DNA of 64,000 bases from Candidatus Heimdallarchaeota archaeon (GTDB lineage Archaea; Asgardarchaeota; Heimdallarchaeia; JABLTI01), in the NCBI GenBank assembly GCA_018238155.1, contig JABCTZ010000036.1, forward strand, positions 372,001 to 436,000. The letters run 5' to 3'. The notes under the pieces are model-generated. The model did no database searches and had not been told where the DNA came from. It saw only the letters and a program-made list of their open reading frames with translations. Positions 53,184 to 62,481 of this stretch are shown here, piece after piece; positions within the stretch are counted from its first letter, which is position 1, and each line of letters opens with the position of its first letter. The translations under genes were made by a program, and so were the position numbers.

Positions 53184-54017
53184 TTGACAATAGAAAAAAT
53201 CGTTGAAAATGTTTATTCTATATCTGATGGGAGTACTCGTGGAAATGTTGCAGCTTACGTTTTACCGAATCAAATAATCTTCATCGATTCAGGAATGAAT
53301 TTACCTTTAGTAAAAGAATTTAGAGAAAAACTTGAGAAAGAAACAGGTAAAAAAACCACCTATCTTTTAATTACTCATACACACGGTGATCATATATTTG
53401 GTAATCAAGTGTTCAAAGATTGTAAGATCATTTCTTCAAAACATACCGAAGAACGAATGATAGAAAGCGAGAAAACCAATTGGGCTCCTGACAAAATAGT
53501 TGAGATGATAAAAAACGCTGAAGATCCCTCAACACTTGAAGGATTAGTAATCGTTCTACCTACAGAAACATTTGACGATCGAATGGAAATTACCGATGGG
53601 GATGTTAAAATAATTTTCAAACGAACAGGTGGCCACACAGAAGGGTCTTCATATGTTTATTGTCCTACTTACAAAACACTAACAGCAGGAGATAATTTAT
53701 TTATTGATAACTTTCCATGGGGCGGAGCACCTTCTGCTAACCCTGAAAAATGGATTGCTGCCCTTGAAGAATATTTGTCACTTGATATTGATTATTATTT
53801 ACCCGGTCATGGTCCTGTTTCAAACAAAGATAAAATTCAAGAGTTCTTGACTTACATTACAAAAGCTGTTGATCTTATGAGAAAAATGATTGCTGAAGGA
53901 AAAACTGAAGAGGAGATAATCAAAGAAACAGACAAAATTGATTACCACCCTCCGAAAAGACCTCAATGGAAAGAACTCACCTTAAAGAAATGGTATGAAG
54001 TGCTTGCATCAAAATGA
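53184..54017 (+). CDS. Metallo-beta-lactamase-fold hydrolase
   Basis: 277 residues from TTG 53184. The zinc motif THTHGDHIFGN (HxHxDH) is near residue 64, followed by GGHTEGSSYVY, TAGDNLF and YLPGHGPVS, giving the usual His/Asp metal ligands. The group includes glyoxalase II-like thiolesterases and many others. A role as thioesterase or detoxification hydrolase is possible. It is followed by an alpha/beta hydrolase on the same strand, about 107 bases away. Confidence 0.88.
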   Translation: MTIEKIVENVYSISDGSTRGNVAAYVLPNQIIFIDSGMNLPLVKEFREKLEKETGKKTTYLLITHTHGDHIFGNQVFKDCKIISSKHTEERMIESEKTNWAPDKIVEMIKNAEDPSTLEGLVIVLPTETFDDRMEITDGDVKIIFKRTGGHTEGSSYVYCPTYKTLTAGDNLFIDNFPWGGAPSANPEKWIAALEEYLSLDIDYYLPGHGPVSNKDKIQEFLTYITKAVDLMRKMIAEGKTEEEIIKETDKIDYHPPKRPQWKELTLKKWYEVLASK

Positions 54018-54123
54018 TTCTCTTTCTCTCTAAAATGAGAATCAGTTTACCTTTCTACCAGAAACTATTTATTGCTCTTCTTTCTATATTCTTTTCATAC
54101 GATATATTACTCGTTGGTGTTAA

Positions 54124-55014
54124 ATGATGACAATTTCTAAAATAAAAGCGAATGGAATAGAGATTAGAATTCAAGAATTTAGAAATGAAGGAAAAGAAAC
54201 GATAGTTTTTCTTCATTATGGAGGAGCTACATTAGGGATTTGGAATGGTGTTATCCCTCAATTTAAAGAAAATTATCGTATTATTGCTCAAGATTTAAGG
54301 TGTCATGGTTTTACTGACAAGCCAACAGATAAATGCCACATTGATGATATGGCAAAGGATTTAGTAAGTATTCTAGATCAGCTCAAAGTTGAAAAAGCCC
54401 ATCTGGTAGGAAGTTCAATGGGTGCAGATGTAGCTATTAGTTTTGCAGCGAATAATCCTGAACGTGTTACATCATTAGTTCTTGATGGTGGTTTGTATGA
54501 CATTGTAGGACCTGATAGCAAAGAACAGTTGATTACAAAAGAAGCAATCGAAAAAGCTAGAAATGAATTGAAAGAACGAATTTTGACTCGTCCACGGAAA
54601 TACTATGAGTCCAAAGAAGAGTATTTGGTTGAAAATAAAGAAGGTTGGGAAAAATACTTTCCATGGTCAGATGTAGTACGAATTGCAACTGAAGATGAAA
54701 TAATGGAAACAGAAGATGGAAAGTACACTAATCCTCAGTCTCCAGAAGAAATTTGGTCCTATATTGAACCTTTGTATGACGTCACTTTTGCTGATTATTA
54801 TAACAAATTCAATTGTCCAATTCTTTGGTTGCCAGACGAAAAAGAACGAGATAATGAAATAGTTTTACGAAATCTTAAGAAATATGCTAAAAATAAACGA
54901 TATACTAAGAAAGTTACTCTCAAGGGTTCAGTACACGCTTATACTTGTTTACTTAAGCATGAAGAGTTTAGCAACGAAATTATTCAATTCTATGAAGAAA
55001 TAAAGGGACTATAA
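54124..55014 (+). CDS. Alpha/beta hydrolase (lipase/epoxide hydrolase-like)
   Basis: 296 residues from the first of two adjacent ATGs. Motifs are HYGGATLG for the oxyanion region, DLRCHGFTDKP, the nucleophile elbow GSSMGAD (about 98) and a C-terminal His in GSVHAYTC. The acid is probably Asp in LPDEKERD. It is a cytosolic hydrolase of unknown substrate; family members include C-C hydrolases and esterases. It is convergent with nadB, with a hairpin between them. Confidence 0.85.
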   Translation: MMTISKIKANGIEIRIQEFRNEGKETIVFLHYGGATLGIWNGVIPQFKENYRIIAQDLRCHGFTDKPTDKCHIDDMAKDLVSILDQLKVEKAHLVGSSMGADVAISFAANNPERVTSLVLDGGLYDIVGPDSKEQLITKEAIEKARNELKERILTRPRKYYESKEEYLVENKEGWEKYFPWSDVVRIATEDEIMETEDGKYTNPQSPEEIWSYIEPLYDVTFADYYNKFNCPILWLPDEKERDNEIVLRNLKKYAKNKRYTKKVTLKGSVHAYTCLLKHEEFSNEIIQFYEEIKGL

Positions 55015-55035
55015 AAAAACCCTTTTTCTTTTTTA
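55002..55035 (+). terminator. Hairpin and T-tract between the hydrolase and nadB genes
   Basis: AAAGGG at 55002-55007 pairs with CCCTTT at 55020-55025, followed by a T-rich stretch. It overlaps the hydrolase stop codon and separates two convergent genes. Confidence 0.45.
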
Positions 55036-55042
55036 ACTATAA

Positions 55043-56641
55043 TCAGATGTCATTATTCAGTGGTACTCGATCAACCATTGAAATCTGCAACTCTGTATTG
55101 TAAAGAGTTTTCGCTTTTTCAGGAAAATCAAGAGAATAGTGAACACCACGGCTTTCCATTCGACCTTTCGCACATCTGATGATGAGTTCAGCTACTTGCG
55201 CAAGATTTCTAAGATCAAGAAGAGATGGATGTAATTTGAAATCCCAATAGAATTGGTTAATTTCTTTCATAACCATGTCAAGTCTATTGCCTGCTCGAAT
55301 CAATCTATTATTTGAGCGAACTATTCCAACATAGTTCCACATGAATCTTCTAATCTCTTCCCAGTTTTGTTTAACAATAACCATTTCATCTGGATCTTCA
55401 GCCATACCGGGGTCCCAATAAGGAAATGGTTGTTTCTTTGTTGAATTATTGCTCATCATTAAACTGGCTGCATATTTTGCTGACTTGTCTCCAACTACCA
55501 GTCCTTCTAAAAGGGAATTGCTAGCTAATCGGTTCGCCCCATTGAATCCTGTGCAAGAAACTTCTCCAATAGCTAAAAGATTTTTTATTGAAGTTTGACC
55601 TGAGGTATTAGCTTTAACTCCGCCTATAGAATAGTGAGCTGCAGGAATAACAGGTATAGGTTGTTCTGTGATATCAAGTCCAAATGATTTGCATTTACCA
55701 TAAATCATAGGAAATCTCTTTTTAATGAAATCTGAATCTTTATGCGTGATATCGAGAAAAACGCTATCTGCACCTGAAATCTTTAATACAGTATCAATTG
55801 ATCGTGAAACAATATCTCTGGGAGCAAGCTCTTTCTTTGGGTGATATTTCTTCATAAATTGTTTGCCATTCAAATCAATTAGCTTTGCGCCTTCTCCACG
55901 CATTGCCTCGGTTATAAGAAATGATTTTGCATGAGGATGATATAAACACGTTGGATGAAATTGTACCATTTCCATGTTGATTATTGATGCACCTGCACGA
56001 TAAGCCATAGCAATACCATCACCAGTACTAATATCGGGGTTACTTGTAACAAGGAAGACTTTACCTGCTCCACCTGTAGCCAAAGTTGTAACGCTTGCTT
56101 GAAAATTAATTATATTACCTTTGTTTTTTTCTAATACATAAGCGCCAATACAAATGTTATTGTCAACAAACAAATTAATTGCTACGTGATCCTCATAAAA
56201 TGTTATATTTGGTTCTTTGCGAGCTGCTTCTACCATTTTCGATTCAATTTCAATACCAGTTCTATCTGCTGCATGGAGAACTCGTCTTTTCGAGTGCCCT
56301 CCTTCTAAACCAAGGTCGTAAATTCCTTTCTCTTTCGAGAATTTAACATTATAATTATCGATTAATTCTTGAACCAGTTTTGGTCCTGCTAAAACAATTT
56401 CTTCAACAATATCTGGTCTGCATAAACCTGCTCCTGCTGAAAGAGTGTCTTGAATATGTTCTTGGAAAGAATCCTTTTCATCAAATACAGTAGCTATACC
56501 TCCTTGAGCATAAAGTGTAGAGCCTTCAGTTATTTTATCTTTACTAAGTAAAGAAACAGTCCCGTATTTCGCAGCCTTTATTGCGAAAGATAATCCGCTT
56601 ATACCACTACCAATAACTAAGAAATCCGATGAGATTTTCAA
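55043..56641 (-). CDS. nadB: L-aspartate oxidase
   Basis: 532 residues from TTG 56641. The FAD-binding Rossmann motif LVIGSGISGLSFAIKAAK is N-terminal, then GSTLYAQGGIATVFDEKDS, LEGGHSKRRVLHAADRTG and TGGAGKVFLVTSNPDISTGDG, FHPTCLYHP and the C-terminal GEVSCTGFNGANRLASNSLLE, all diagnostic of NadB and of its fumarate-reductase-type fold. It oxidises aspartate to iminoaspartate, the first step of NAD synthesis. The partner genes nadA and nadC are not in this window. Confidence 0.93.
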   Translation of the reverse strand: MKISSDFLVIGSGISGLSFAIKAAKYGTVSLLSKDKITEGSTLYAQGGIATVFDEKDSFQEHIQDTLSAGAGLCRPDIVEEIVLAGPKLVQELIDNYNVKFSKEKGIYDLGLEGGHSKRRVLHAADRTGIEIESKMVEAARKEPNITFYEDHVAINLFVDNNICIGAYVLEKNKGNIINFQASVTTLATGGAGKVFLVTSNPDISTGDGIAMAYRAGASIINMEMVQFHPTCLYHPHAKSFLITEAMRGEGAKLIDLNGKQFMKKYHPKKELAPRDIVSRSIDTVLKISGADSVFLDITHKDSDFIKKRFPMIYGKCKSFGLDITEQPIPVIPAAHYSIGGVKANTSGQTSIKNLLAIGEVSCTGFNGANRLASNSLLEGLVVGDKSAKYAASLMMSNNSTKKQPFPYWDPGMAEDPDEMVIVKQNWEEIRRFMWNYVGIVRSNNRLIRAGNRLDMVMKEINQFYWDFKLHPSLLDLRNLAQVAELIIRCAKGRMESRGVHYSLDFPEKAKTLYNTELQISMVDRVPLNNDI

Positions 56642-56707
56642 GCGTAGACCTCAATTATTACAATTGATTATAATGATTAATTTCAAAACATAAATGTTTG
56701 TATATAT

Positions 56708-57448
56708 TTATTCTTTTGTAATTTCCACTTTAAGCGGTTCATCATTGATGATTGGTGTTTTCGATTTTTTAAGAAGAAACCAAGCACCTATTCCTTGAAT
56801 GCCAAAGAATATTACTTCTGTATAAACGATTACTTTTTGCCCTACAACTTGAATTAGCTTTCCAATATCAGTACCAGAGCTTGGCCCTACAAATAAAATA
56901 AACAAATATCCTGCTAGAATCAATGTGAAAACAACATAAATCCATGCATAGACATTTGGATAATTCTTCTCAAGAAAAATTCCTACACTATATAATGTCG
57001 TTGTGAGTATTGATGCAGAGAAAGCTGTATATACTGCATATGTGTGAGCATCACCAAATAAATCATATGGCAGAAAACCAATTAATGCATAAGCAATCGC
57101 TGTTAGAAGTCCGTTTATTGTTCCAATAATAATCAACCATTTCGCTACTTTGCTTTCAGTGAAGAAAGTTGGTAAAGTAATAAAATATAATGTTAAAGAT
57201 ATAGCAACAACTGTTAAAGCAACGGTAAATAATACTCTTGAGGTAATATTTGTTTCACCAAGAAATGTTTGTGCTCTTCCCAAATCACTAAAGTAATTCT
57301 CAAGAAAAAAATAACTGGTGGCTGTTTGATTAGCAAAAGTTCCTCCAGGATAGATGATCATAGCTATTCCTGTTAAGATTACAAATAGAAGGCAACCACA
57401 AAATGCTGTTAGTAAGAACGCTTCTTTGACTTTTATGGGGAAATTCAC
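56708..57448 (-). CDS. Multi-pass membrane protein, DUF998-like
   Basis: 246 residues from GTG 57448 with about seven membrane helices and a short charged C-terminus. The loop FLENYFSDLGRAQTFLGE near residue 50 and the helix GFLPYDLFGDAHTYAVYTAF resemble the DUF998 family of integral membrane proteins. No transport motif is visible, so the function is unknown. It lies 60 bases upstream of nadB on the same strand and may share its transcript. Confidence 0.6.
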   Translation of the reverse strand: MNFPIKVKEAFLLTAFCGCLLFVILTGIAMIIYPGGTFANQTATSYFFLENYFSDLGRAQTFLGETNITSRVLFTVALTVVAISLTLYFITLPTFFTESKVAKWLIIIGTINGLLTAIAYALIGFLPYDLFGDAHTYAVYTAFSASILTTTLYSVGIFLEKNYPNVYAWIYVVFTLILAGYLFILFVGPSSGTDIGKLIQVVGQKVIVYTEVIFFGIQGIGAWFLLKKSKTPIINDEPLKVEITKE

Positions 57449-57884
57449 AATAAATCACTATTTGGTTATAAATAAATTTTCTACGATTTACCGCTTTTTT
57501 AATTTGTGTAAAGATTTCTATTATTGTTCTGAGAAAAATTTCTTTATTAATAGAATTAACAACTTTGAGAGAGAAGTATTTTTTAGATTGAACCTAACGT
57601 GCTATTAAATGAAAGGCGGAATTAGAAATTTAGAAGTAATACGTGCGTGGAAACGCTCAGTAGAGTCGTCCCACGCAAACAGGAGATAGTCATTTATTAA
57701 ATAGCGTGATAATGGCATTTTCACGCTAACAGTAAATACGCTTTCTTAGTATATTAATGTCTTTATATTATACGGTTACCAATGCGTAAAAGAAATTTCT
57801 TATTTACAAATAAAAATGAAGTCTTAAAAAAATAATACTAAATTAGATTTTTTTAAAAAAAAGAAATTTGTCTAGGAAATTGAA
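57449..57884. other. Long intergenic gap with two GC-richer hairpins, possible RNA
   Basis: This 436-base stretch separates two leftward genes. Within 57640-57730 the base composition rises above the surroundings and two structures occur. In the first, GCGTGG and CCACGC flank an inner CTC-AGTA-GAG stem (about 57643-57676). In the second, TAGCGTGA at 57702-57709 pairs perfectly with TCACGCTA at 57721-57728 across an 11-base loop. GC-rich structured islands in AT-rich archaeal genomes often mark stable RNAs. No known RNA family is recognised. Confidence 0.4.
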
Positions 57885-58214
57885 CTATTTAACTTTCAAT
57901 AATTCAACTTCGAAGATAAGAGTCGAATTTGGTGGAATCAGTCCATTCCCTACATTACGATTTCCATAAGCTAGTTGAGGAGGAATGGTTAATTTTCTTT
58001 TACCACCAACTTTCATTGTGATAACTCCTTGATCCCATCCTTTAATTACTTGACCAACTCCAATTTGAAATTCTAGAGGTTCCTTACGGTCAACTGAGCT
58101 ATCAAATTTCTTACCATTTGTTAACCAACCTGTATAATGTACTGAGATCTTATCTCCTTTTTTTGGGATTGGACCTGTACCTTCTTTGATCTCTTCGATT
58201 TGTAAATCTGTCAT
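57885..58214 (-). CDS. FKBP-type peptidyl-prolyl cis-trans isomerase
   Basis: 109 residues from ATG 58214; GTG 58226 is an alternative four codons upstream. The whole protein is one FKBP domain: ISVHYTGWLTNGKKFDSSVD, EFQIGVGQVIKGWDQGVI, GGKRKLTIPPQLAYG and PPNSTLIFEVELL, with the aromatic pocket residues of FKBP12 in place. It is the short cytosolic form, close in size to eukaryotic FKBP12, without the SlyD-type insert seen in many archaeal FKBPs. It catalyses proline isomerisation during folding. Confidence 0.93.
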   Translation of the reverse strand: MTDLQIEEIKEGTGPIPKKGDKISVHYTGWLTNGKKFDSSVDRKEPLEFQIGVGQVIKGWDQGVITMKVGGKRKLTIPPQLAYGNRNVGNGLIPPNSTLIFEVELLKVK

Positions 58215-58370
58215 TAATTCTACCACTCAGAATTTGTTGTCTATTATTAGAGTATGATACTGTGCTATAAAATAGTTTGTAAAGTAGATTATGAATTACT
58301 AGAAAAAAACTCCCTCAAATTATTAACGTATATTTATAAGTACTAAAGAATCAATTTATCTTGGATTTCA

Positions 58371-59747
58371 ATGAAGTTAATGAAAACGATTTCTAAAAAG
58401 GGTATTAGAAAATTTTTTGTAATTTTACTTTTTATAAGTGTTATACTACCAAATAATATTAATCGAATTAAAGCTGTTGACTCTCCAGTGTTAATCTCAC
58501 CTGCTGATGGTGAGCATACCACTGATTCGACACCAACATTTGATTGGGGAGATATTAGTGGAGCAACCGTTTATAATTTAGAAGTTGTTACAGATATTGG
58601 TTTCATCAGTGCAGTAATAAATATCACAACACCTTCAAGTACGTTTACTCCGGCATCAAATATTTCAGATGATACTTACTACTGGCGTGTTCGTGCAACT
58701 GATGATGGGGTAAATTGGAGCTCTTGGAGTTCTATCTGGACAATAGTGGTCGATACAATTGCTCCAGAGCAAATAAATTTAATTTCACCAGTGGATGGTT
58801 TAATCACCAGCAATGATAGACCAACTTTTAGTTGGAGTTCAATAAGTGATTCATACAGATATCAATTACAAGTTATTCGAGATACAGGTAATATTGCAAC
58901 CTATACCTTAATCCCAAACTCGCAGCAATCAAGTATCCTATCTGATTCCACTTATACTTGGCGTGTTCGAGCATCAGATGAAGCAGGTAATTGGGGTATT
59001 TGGAGTCTTAATAGAACAATTATTATTGATACAACTAACCCAACAATAACGAATGTATCTCATGAACCAACCTCACCAACTATTCATGATACTGTGACAA
59101 TTTCTTGTACGGTAACTGATGTTGTTGGTATTAATGAAATTAACCTAGTTTATTTGATAAATTACGGCACGCCTGTTGAATTAGAAATGACTTGCGTTTC
59201 TGACGATCAATATTCTGTTGATATAGGTCCTTTTGTAATTGATGACTTTATAATGTATGCTTTTGAAGCATATGATAATGCATCTAATAGAGTTGTAGAT
59301 GATAATGATGATAAATTTTACAACTTTACTGTAACAGATGATTTAACTGGACCTGTAATTGAGAATATCGTTCAAACAGAGGATATTAAAGCAGGTATGC
59401 CAGTAAGCATCAATTGTACCGTCTCTGATATAAGTGGAGTTCAATCCGTAGTAATCTGTTATAGACTAAATAATGGATCCTGGTTCATGCAAGGAATGCT
59501 AGTGCTCTCTGGAACTTTATATGGAACAACAATAGGACCATTTGAAGCTGGTGACATAGTTGATTACTATATTCTGGCAAAGGATAATTCAACAAAAAAC
59601 AATAGTGCTGTAAATGATAACAGTGGCTCATATTATAATTTCACATTAGATTCAATACCAACTCCTACATTTATTACACCATTATGCTATGTCATCCCAA
59701 TATTGTTTATTTTGGGATTAATCAATGTAGGAAGGAAAAGGAGATAA
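58371..59747 (+). CDS. Secreted or surface-anchored protein with Ig/Fn3-like domains
   Basis: 458 residues. The N-terminal signal or anchor helix is at about 13-30. Two tandem Fn3-like domains follow (about 40-225), each with the W-R-V-R-A-x-D-D/E strand and S-x-W signature (TYYWRVRATDDGVNWSSWS, TYTWRVRASDEAGNWGIWS). Two further Ig-like domains come next, beginning PTITNVSHEP and GPVIENIVQ. The C-terminus has a membrane helix and a short basic tail (GRKRR), as in archaeal sorting or anchoring ends. It is probably on the cell surface. Many Asn-x-Ser/Thr sites fit glycosylation. Confidence 0.75.
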   Translation: MKLMKTISKKGIRKFFVILLFISVILPNNINRIKAVDSPVLISPADGEHTTDSTPTFDWGDISGATVYNLEVVTDIGFISAVINITTPSSTFTPASNISDDTYYWRVRATDDGVNWSSWSSIWTIVVDTIAPEQINLISPVDGLITSNDRPTFSWSSISDSYRYQLQVIRDTGNIATYTLIPNSQQSSILSDSTYTWRVRASDEAGNWGIWSLNRTIIIDTTNPTITNVSHEPTSPTIHDTVTISCTVTDVVGINEINLVYLINYGTPVELEMTCVSDDQYSVDIGPFVIDDFIMYAFEAYDNASNRVVDDNDDKFYNFTVTDDLTGPVIENIVQTEDIKAGMPVSINCTVSDISGVQSVVICYRLNNGSWFMQGMLVLSGTLYGTTIGPFEAGDIVDYYILAKDNSTKNNSAVNDNSGSYYNFTLDSIPTPTFITPLCYVIPILFILGLINVGRKRR

Positions 59748-59755
59748 TCCTTTTC
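59735..59755. terminator. Hairpin overlapping convergent stop codons
   Basis: GAAAAGGA at 59735-59742 and TCCTTTTC at 59748-59755 form a perfect 8-bp stem around GATAA, which contains the stop codon of the surface-protein gene. The T tracts on either strand could end both transcripts. Confidence 0.5.
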
Positions 59756-61077
59756 TATTCTTTTTCATCTTTTTTTTGTTTTGCTAGTCTTTTCTTTACA
59801 ATTTTACTTTGAATCAATGGTATTAATCCGGCAATTGGATATGCAGTCATAGCTATTGGAAAGAGAATGGTTCCTAAAGAAGCAAATGCCAATCCTCCTA
59901 TGAGTGTACCTGTTGCACGCATGCCACGTTGTCCTGTTTGTAATATGCCCAAAGTTTTACCTCGATGTTTCGGTGCAATCCATTCATACATAAAGCTATT
60001 CCAAGCAGCACTAGGACACATAGCAAAAAATGCTCGAATAATATAGAATATTGCAGCAACATAGAAAGTATTTGCAAGCATAATACCAACAGCAGCAGGA
60101 ATAACTAATGCCCAAGATATAACAATAATAATTTCTTTACCTATTTTTTCTGCAAATAACCCCATTAAAATGTACCCGAACGTAAGAACGATCCAAAAGA
60201 TGCAATTCAACCAACCCCACATTTCTGTTGCATTGATATAATTATCTGTTAAAAATTCAGCATAAATATACCACCCAACAAAAGGTATTGCCACACCACT
60301 TGTAAAACCCATGAGCATTCTTCCAAGACCAAAACTGACTTGCACACCTAAAATTGACTTTTTGTCTTCTTTTTTATCTGAAAATTGTGTAAACTCATCT
60401 TGGCTATCTTTAGATAATTTTTCAGCATATTCTATTTCTGCTTTTGGAGTCTCTTCTACAACTAATTTCAAAGTGAAAACTAGAATTAAGGCTACAACCG
60501 CAAATCCAGCCATTATTGTAAAAGCCCAATCAAAATTTAATCCCGGTATTGTTAACATATACATAGAAATAATTGGTGCTAAAGCATTAGCAATTCCTCT
60601 TGTTGTTTGATTTGCTGTAAAACCTCTAGTACGATCTTGCCCTTTTTTGGTTTCATTGGCTATGAACGTATTCGTTGAAATCATCATCAATTGTTGACCA
60701 ATTGCAAAGAGTCCATAGAAGACAATTGATAACGCCAAAATTGAGACTCGAGTAAAAACAACTGCAGATACAATAGTGCATATTAAACCTACAACCATTG
60801 TAGTACGCTTAAACTGTATGTCAACAACAATACCAAGAAGAAATACAACTGCCATAGATGCGTATCCTCCAATAGCGAGGATCAATCCATATTCATAGTC
60901 TGTCCAATTCATGATATCTTCTGCAAAAGGTATCAATAGAACTCGGAACCCTTCACCAAAAATTCTATAGAAGAAATTAACTATTAAAATATTAATTAAA
61001 ATCCCTTTATGTGTTCCATTACCATTTAACCTAGAATATAGATTCTCTTTCTTAGGTTTGGAACTTCGCTCAGACAT
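59755..61077 (-). CDS. Major facilitator superfamily transporter
   Basis: 440 residues with about 12 membrane helices. The N-terminal tail is basic (SERSSKPKKENLYSRLNGNG). MFS-type features are GIVVDIQFKRTTMVVGLICT after helix 2, the central acidic loop (VVEETPKAEIEYAEKLS, then DSQDEFTQFSDKKEDKK) and GLFAEKIGKEIIIVISW in the second half. The substrate is unknown. It is not closely similar to the MFS protein encoded at 26.3-27.6 kb. Confidence 0.85.
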   Translation of the reverse strand: MSERSSKPKKENLYSRLNGNGTHKGILINILIVNFFYRIFGEGFRVLLIPFAEDIMNWTDYEYGLILAIGGYASMAVVFLLGIVVDIQFKRTTMVVGLICTIVSAVVFTRVSILALSIVFYGLFAIGQQLMMISTNTFIANETKKGQDRTRGFTANQTTRGIANALAPIISMYMLTIPGLNFDWAFTIMAGFAVVALILVFTLKLVVEETPKAEIEYAEKLSKDSQDEFTQFSDKKEDKKSILGVQVSFGLGRMLMGFTSGVAIPFVGWYIYAEFLTDNYINATEMWGWLNCIFWIVLTFGYILMGLFAEKIGKEIIIVISWALVIPAAVGIMLANTFYVAAIFYIIRAFFAMCPSAAWNSFMYEWIAPKHRGKTLGILQTGQRGMRATGTLIGGLAFASLGTILFPIAMTAYPIAGLIPLIQSKIVKKRLAKQKKDEKE

Positions 61078-61178
61078 AGATTTCGTTAAACATTCAATGG
61101 ATTTTTAATGTTTTGGTATGGTTTAATAAATTGGCTAAAAAATAGAAATTAAGATGGATGCTACCATCTCAAAAAAAG

Positions 61179-62306
61179 TTATATTTTAGTGAAAGAATCA
61201 ATTGTTTTTTGATCTAATTTTTTGATTACTTCGATAAGAAGTAGTATGCATTTCTCTACATCTGCAAGATCTAAAATACCGTTGTGAGAATGGATGTGTC
61301 TTGTTGGAATACCTATTGCTAAACTTGGTGCACCTATACCCGTAAGGTGGATTACACCTGCATCTGTTCCTCCTCTGGCTATCATTGATAATTGAGTGTC
61401 GATTCCATGTTTCTTTGCAATATCTAAAACAAAATGTTTTAAACGCGGATTTGGAAGCATTGAACTATCAGCTGTAAGTATAGATGGTCCTTTGGACATT
61501 TCTGCAGGAGTACGCATTTTATTCACTCCGGGAACATCTCCTGAAATATCGACATCTAATGCAAAACCAATATCTGGTTGGATTAAATGAGCCGAGGTTC
61601 GAGCGCCACGAAGACCAACTTCTTCTTGGGTTGTAGCAACACCAAATAGTTGGTTTGGATGAGCAATATTTCCTTCTTTCAAACGTTTTAATACTTCAGC
61701 AATTATTATTACTCCAATACGGTCATCAAAAGCTTTACCAAAAGCTAAAGTTACTTTCTTTTCTTCTACTTTGCCACTTTCTTCATTCTTAATTAGTTGT
61801 GTTCTTTTAACAAGCTCGAAAGGGCTGTCTGGAATCATTGGATCCCCAATTTGGATGCCTAATGCTTCGGCTTCTTTTTTACTCTTACAACCTATATCGA
61901 TGAACATATCTTCTTTTGACACTACTTTGTTTCTTTCTTCTGGTTTTAGAATGTGGGGTGGTTTAGAACTAATGATACCTTTAATTTTTGTTCCATCTCT
62001 TATTTGTAAAATCACTCTTTGTCCTAGTAAGACTTGATCCCACCATCCGCCTAACGGATTAAATGCTATGAAGCCATCTTTGCTTATACCTGCAACAATG
62101 AAACCAATTTCATCCATATGTCCTGCAAGCATAATTTTCGGTCCTTTATTTCCTTTCTTGAAAATTATCGAACCCGTTCGATCTTGAATAACCTCATCAG
62201 CAAATGGGCTAATATATTTTTTAACCATTTTAGCAATTTCTCGCTCAAAGCCAGATGGACCAAAAGCATTAGTCCATTTCTCAATAGTTTCAACGTCTAG
62301 TTTCAA
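61179..62306 (-). CDS. M42 family metallopeptidase (TET-like aminopeptidase)
   Basis: 375 residues from TTG 62306. Metal ligands are visible: LAGHMDEIGF (His and Asp), AFDDRIGV (bridging Asp), TTQEEVGLRGA (catalytic and ligand Glu), DVDISGDVPG and RHIHSHNG (last His). TET aminopeptidases form dodecameric tetrahedra and trim peptides from the proteasome. The insert between the two halves (about 95-175) is the usual dimerisation domain, here longer by a KVEEKKVTL loop. It is a strong archaeal marker, though related enzymes occur in bacteria. Confidence 0.93.
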   Translation of the reverse strand: MKLDVETIEKWTNAFGPSGFEREIAKMVKKYISPFADEVIQDRTGSIIFKKGNKGPKIMLAGHMDEIGFIVAGISKDGFIAFNPLGGWWDQVLLGQRVILQIRDGTKIKGIISSKPPHILKPEERNKVVSKEDMFIDIGCKSKKEAEALGIQIGDPMIPDSPFELVKRTQLIKNEESGKVEEKKVTLAFGKAFDDRIGVIIIAEVLKRLKEGNIAHPNQLFGVATTQEEVGLRGARTSAHLIQPDIGFALDVDISGDVPGVNKMRTPAEMSKGPSILTADSSMLPNPRLKHFVLDIAKKHGIDTQLSMIARGGTDAGVIHLTGIGAPSLAIGIPTRHIHSHNGILDLADVEKCILLLIEVIKKLDQKTIDSFTKI

Positions 62307-62481
62307 TGAAAGTCACCTTTTTTTTTATGTACAACTACAACTGTCATCCTTTTAAAAATTTATTGAATGTTCAAAATTTTTTTATCGTTTTATTTTATAG
62401 TTTTAAAGAGTAAAAATTCCTGTTGCTTCTTTATGTAAGCTTAAAAAGTAATATATTTATGAAAGACTAAGAGTTCTTGCA

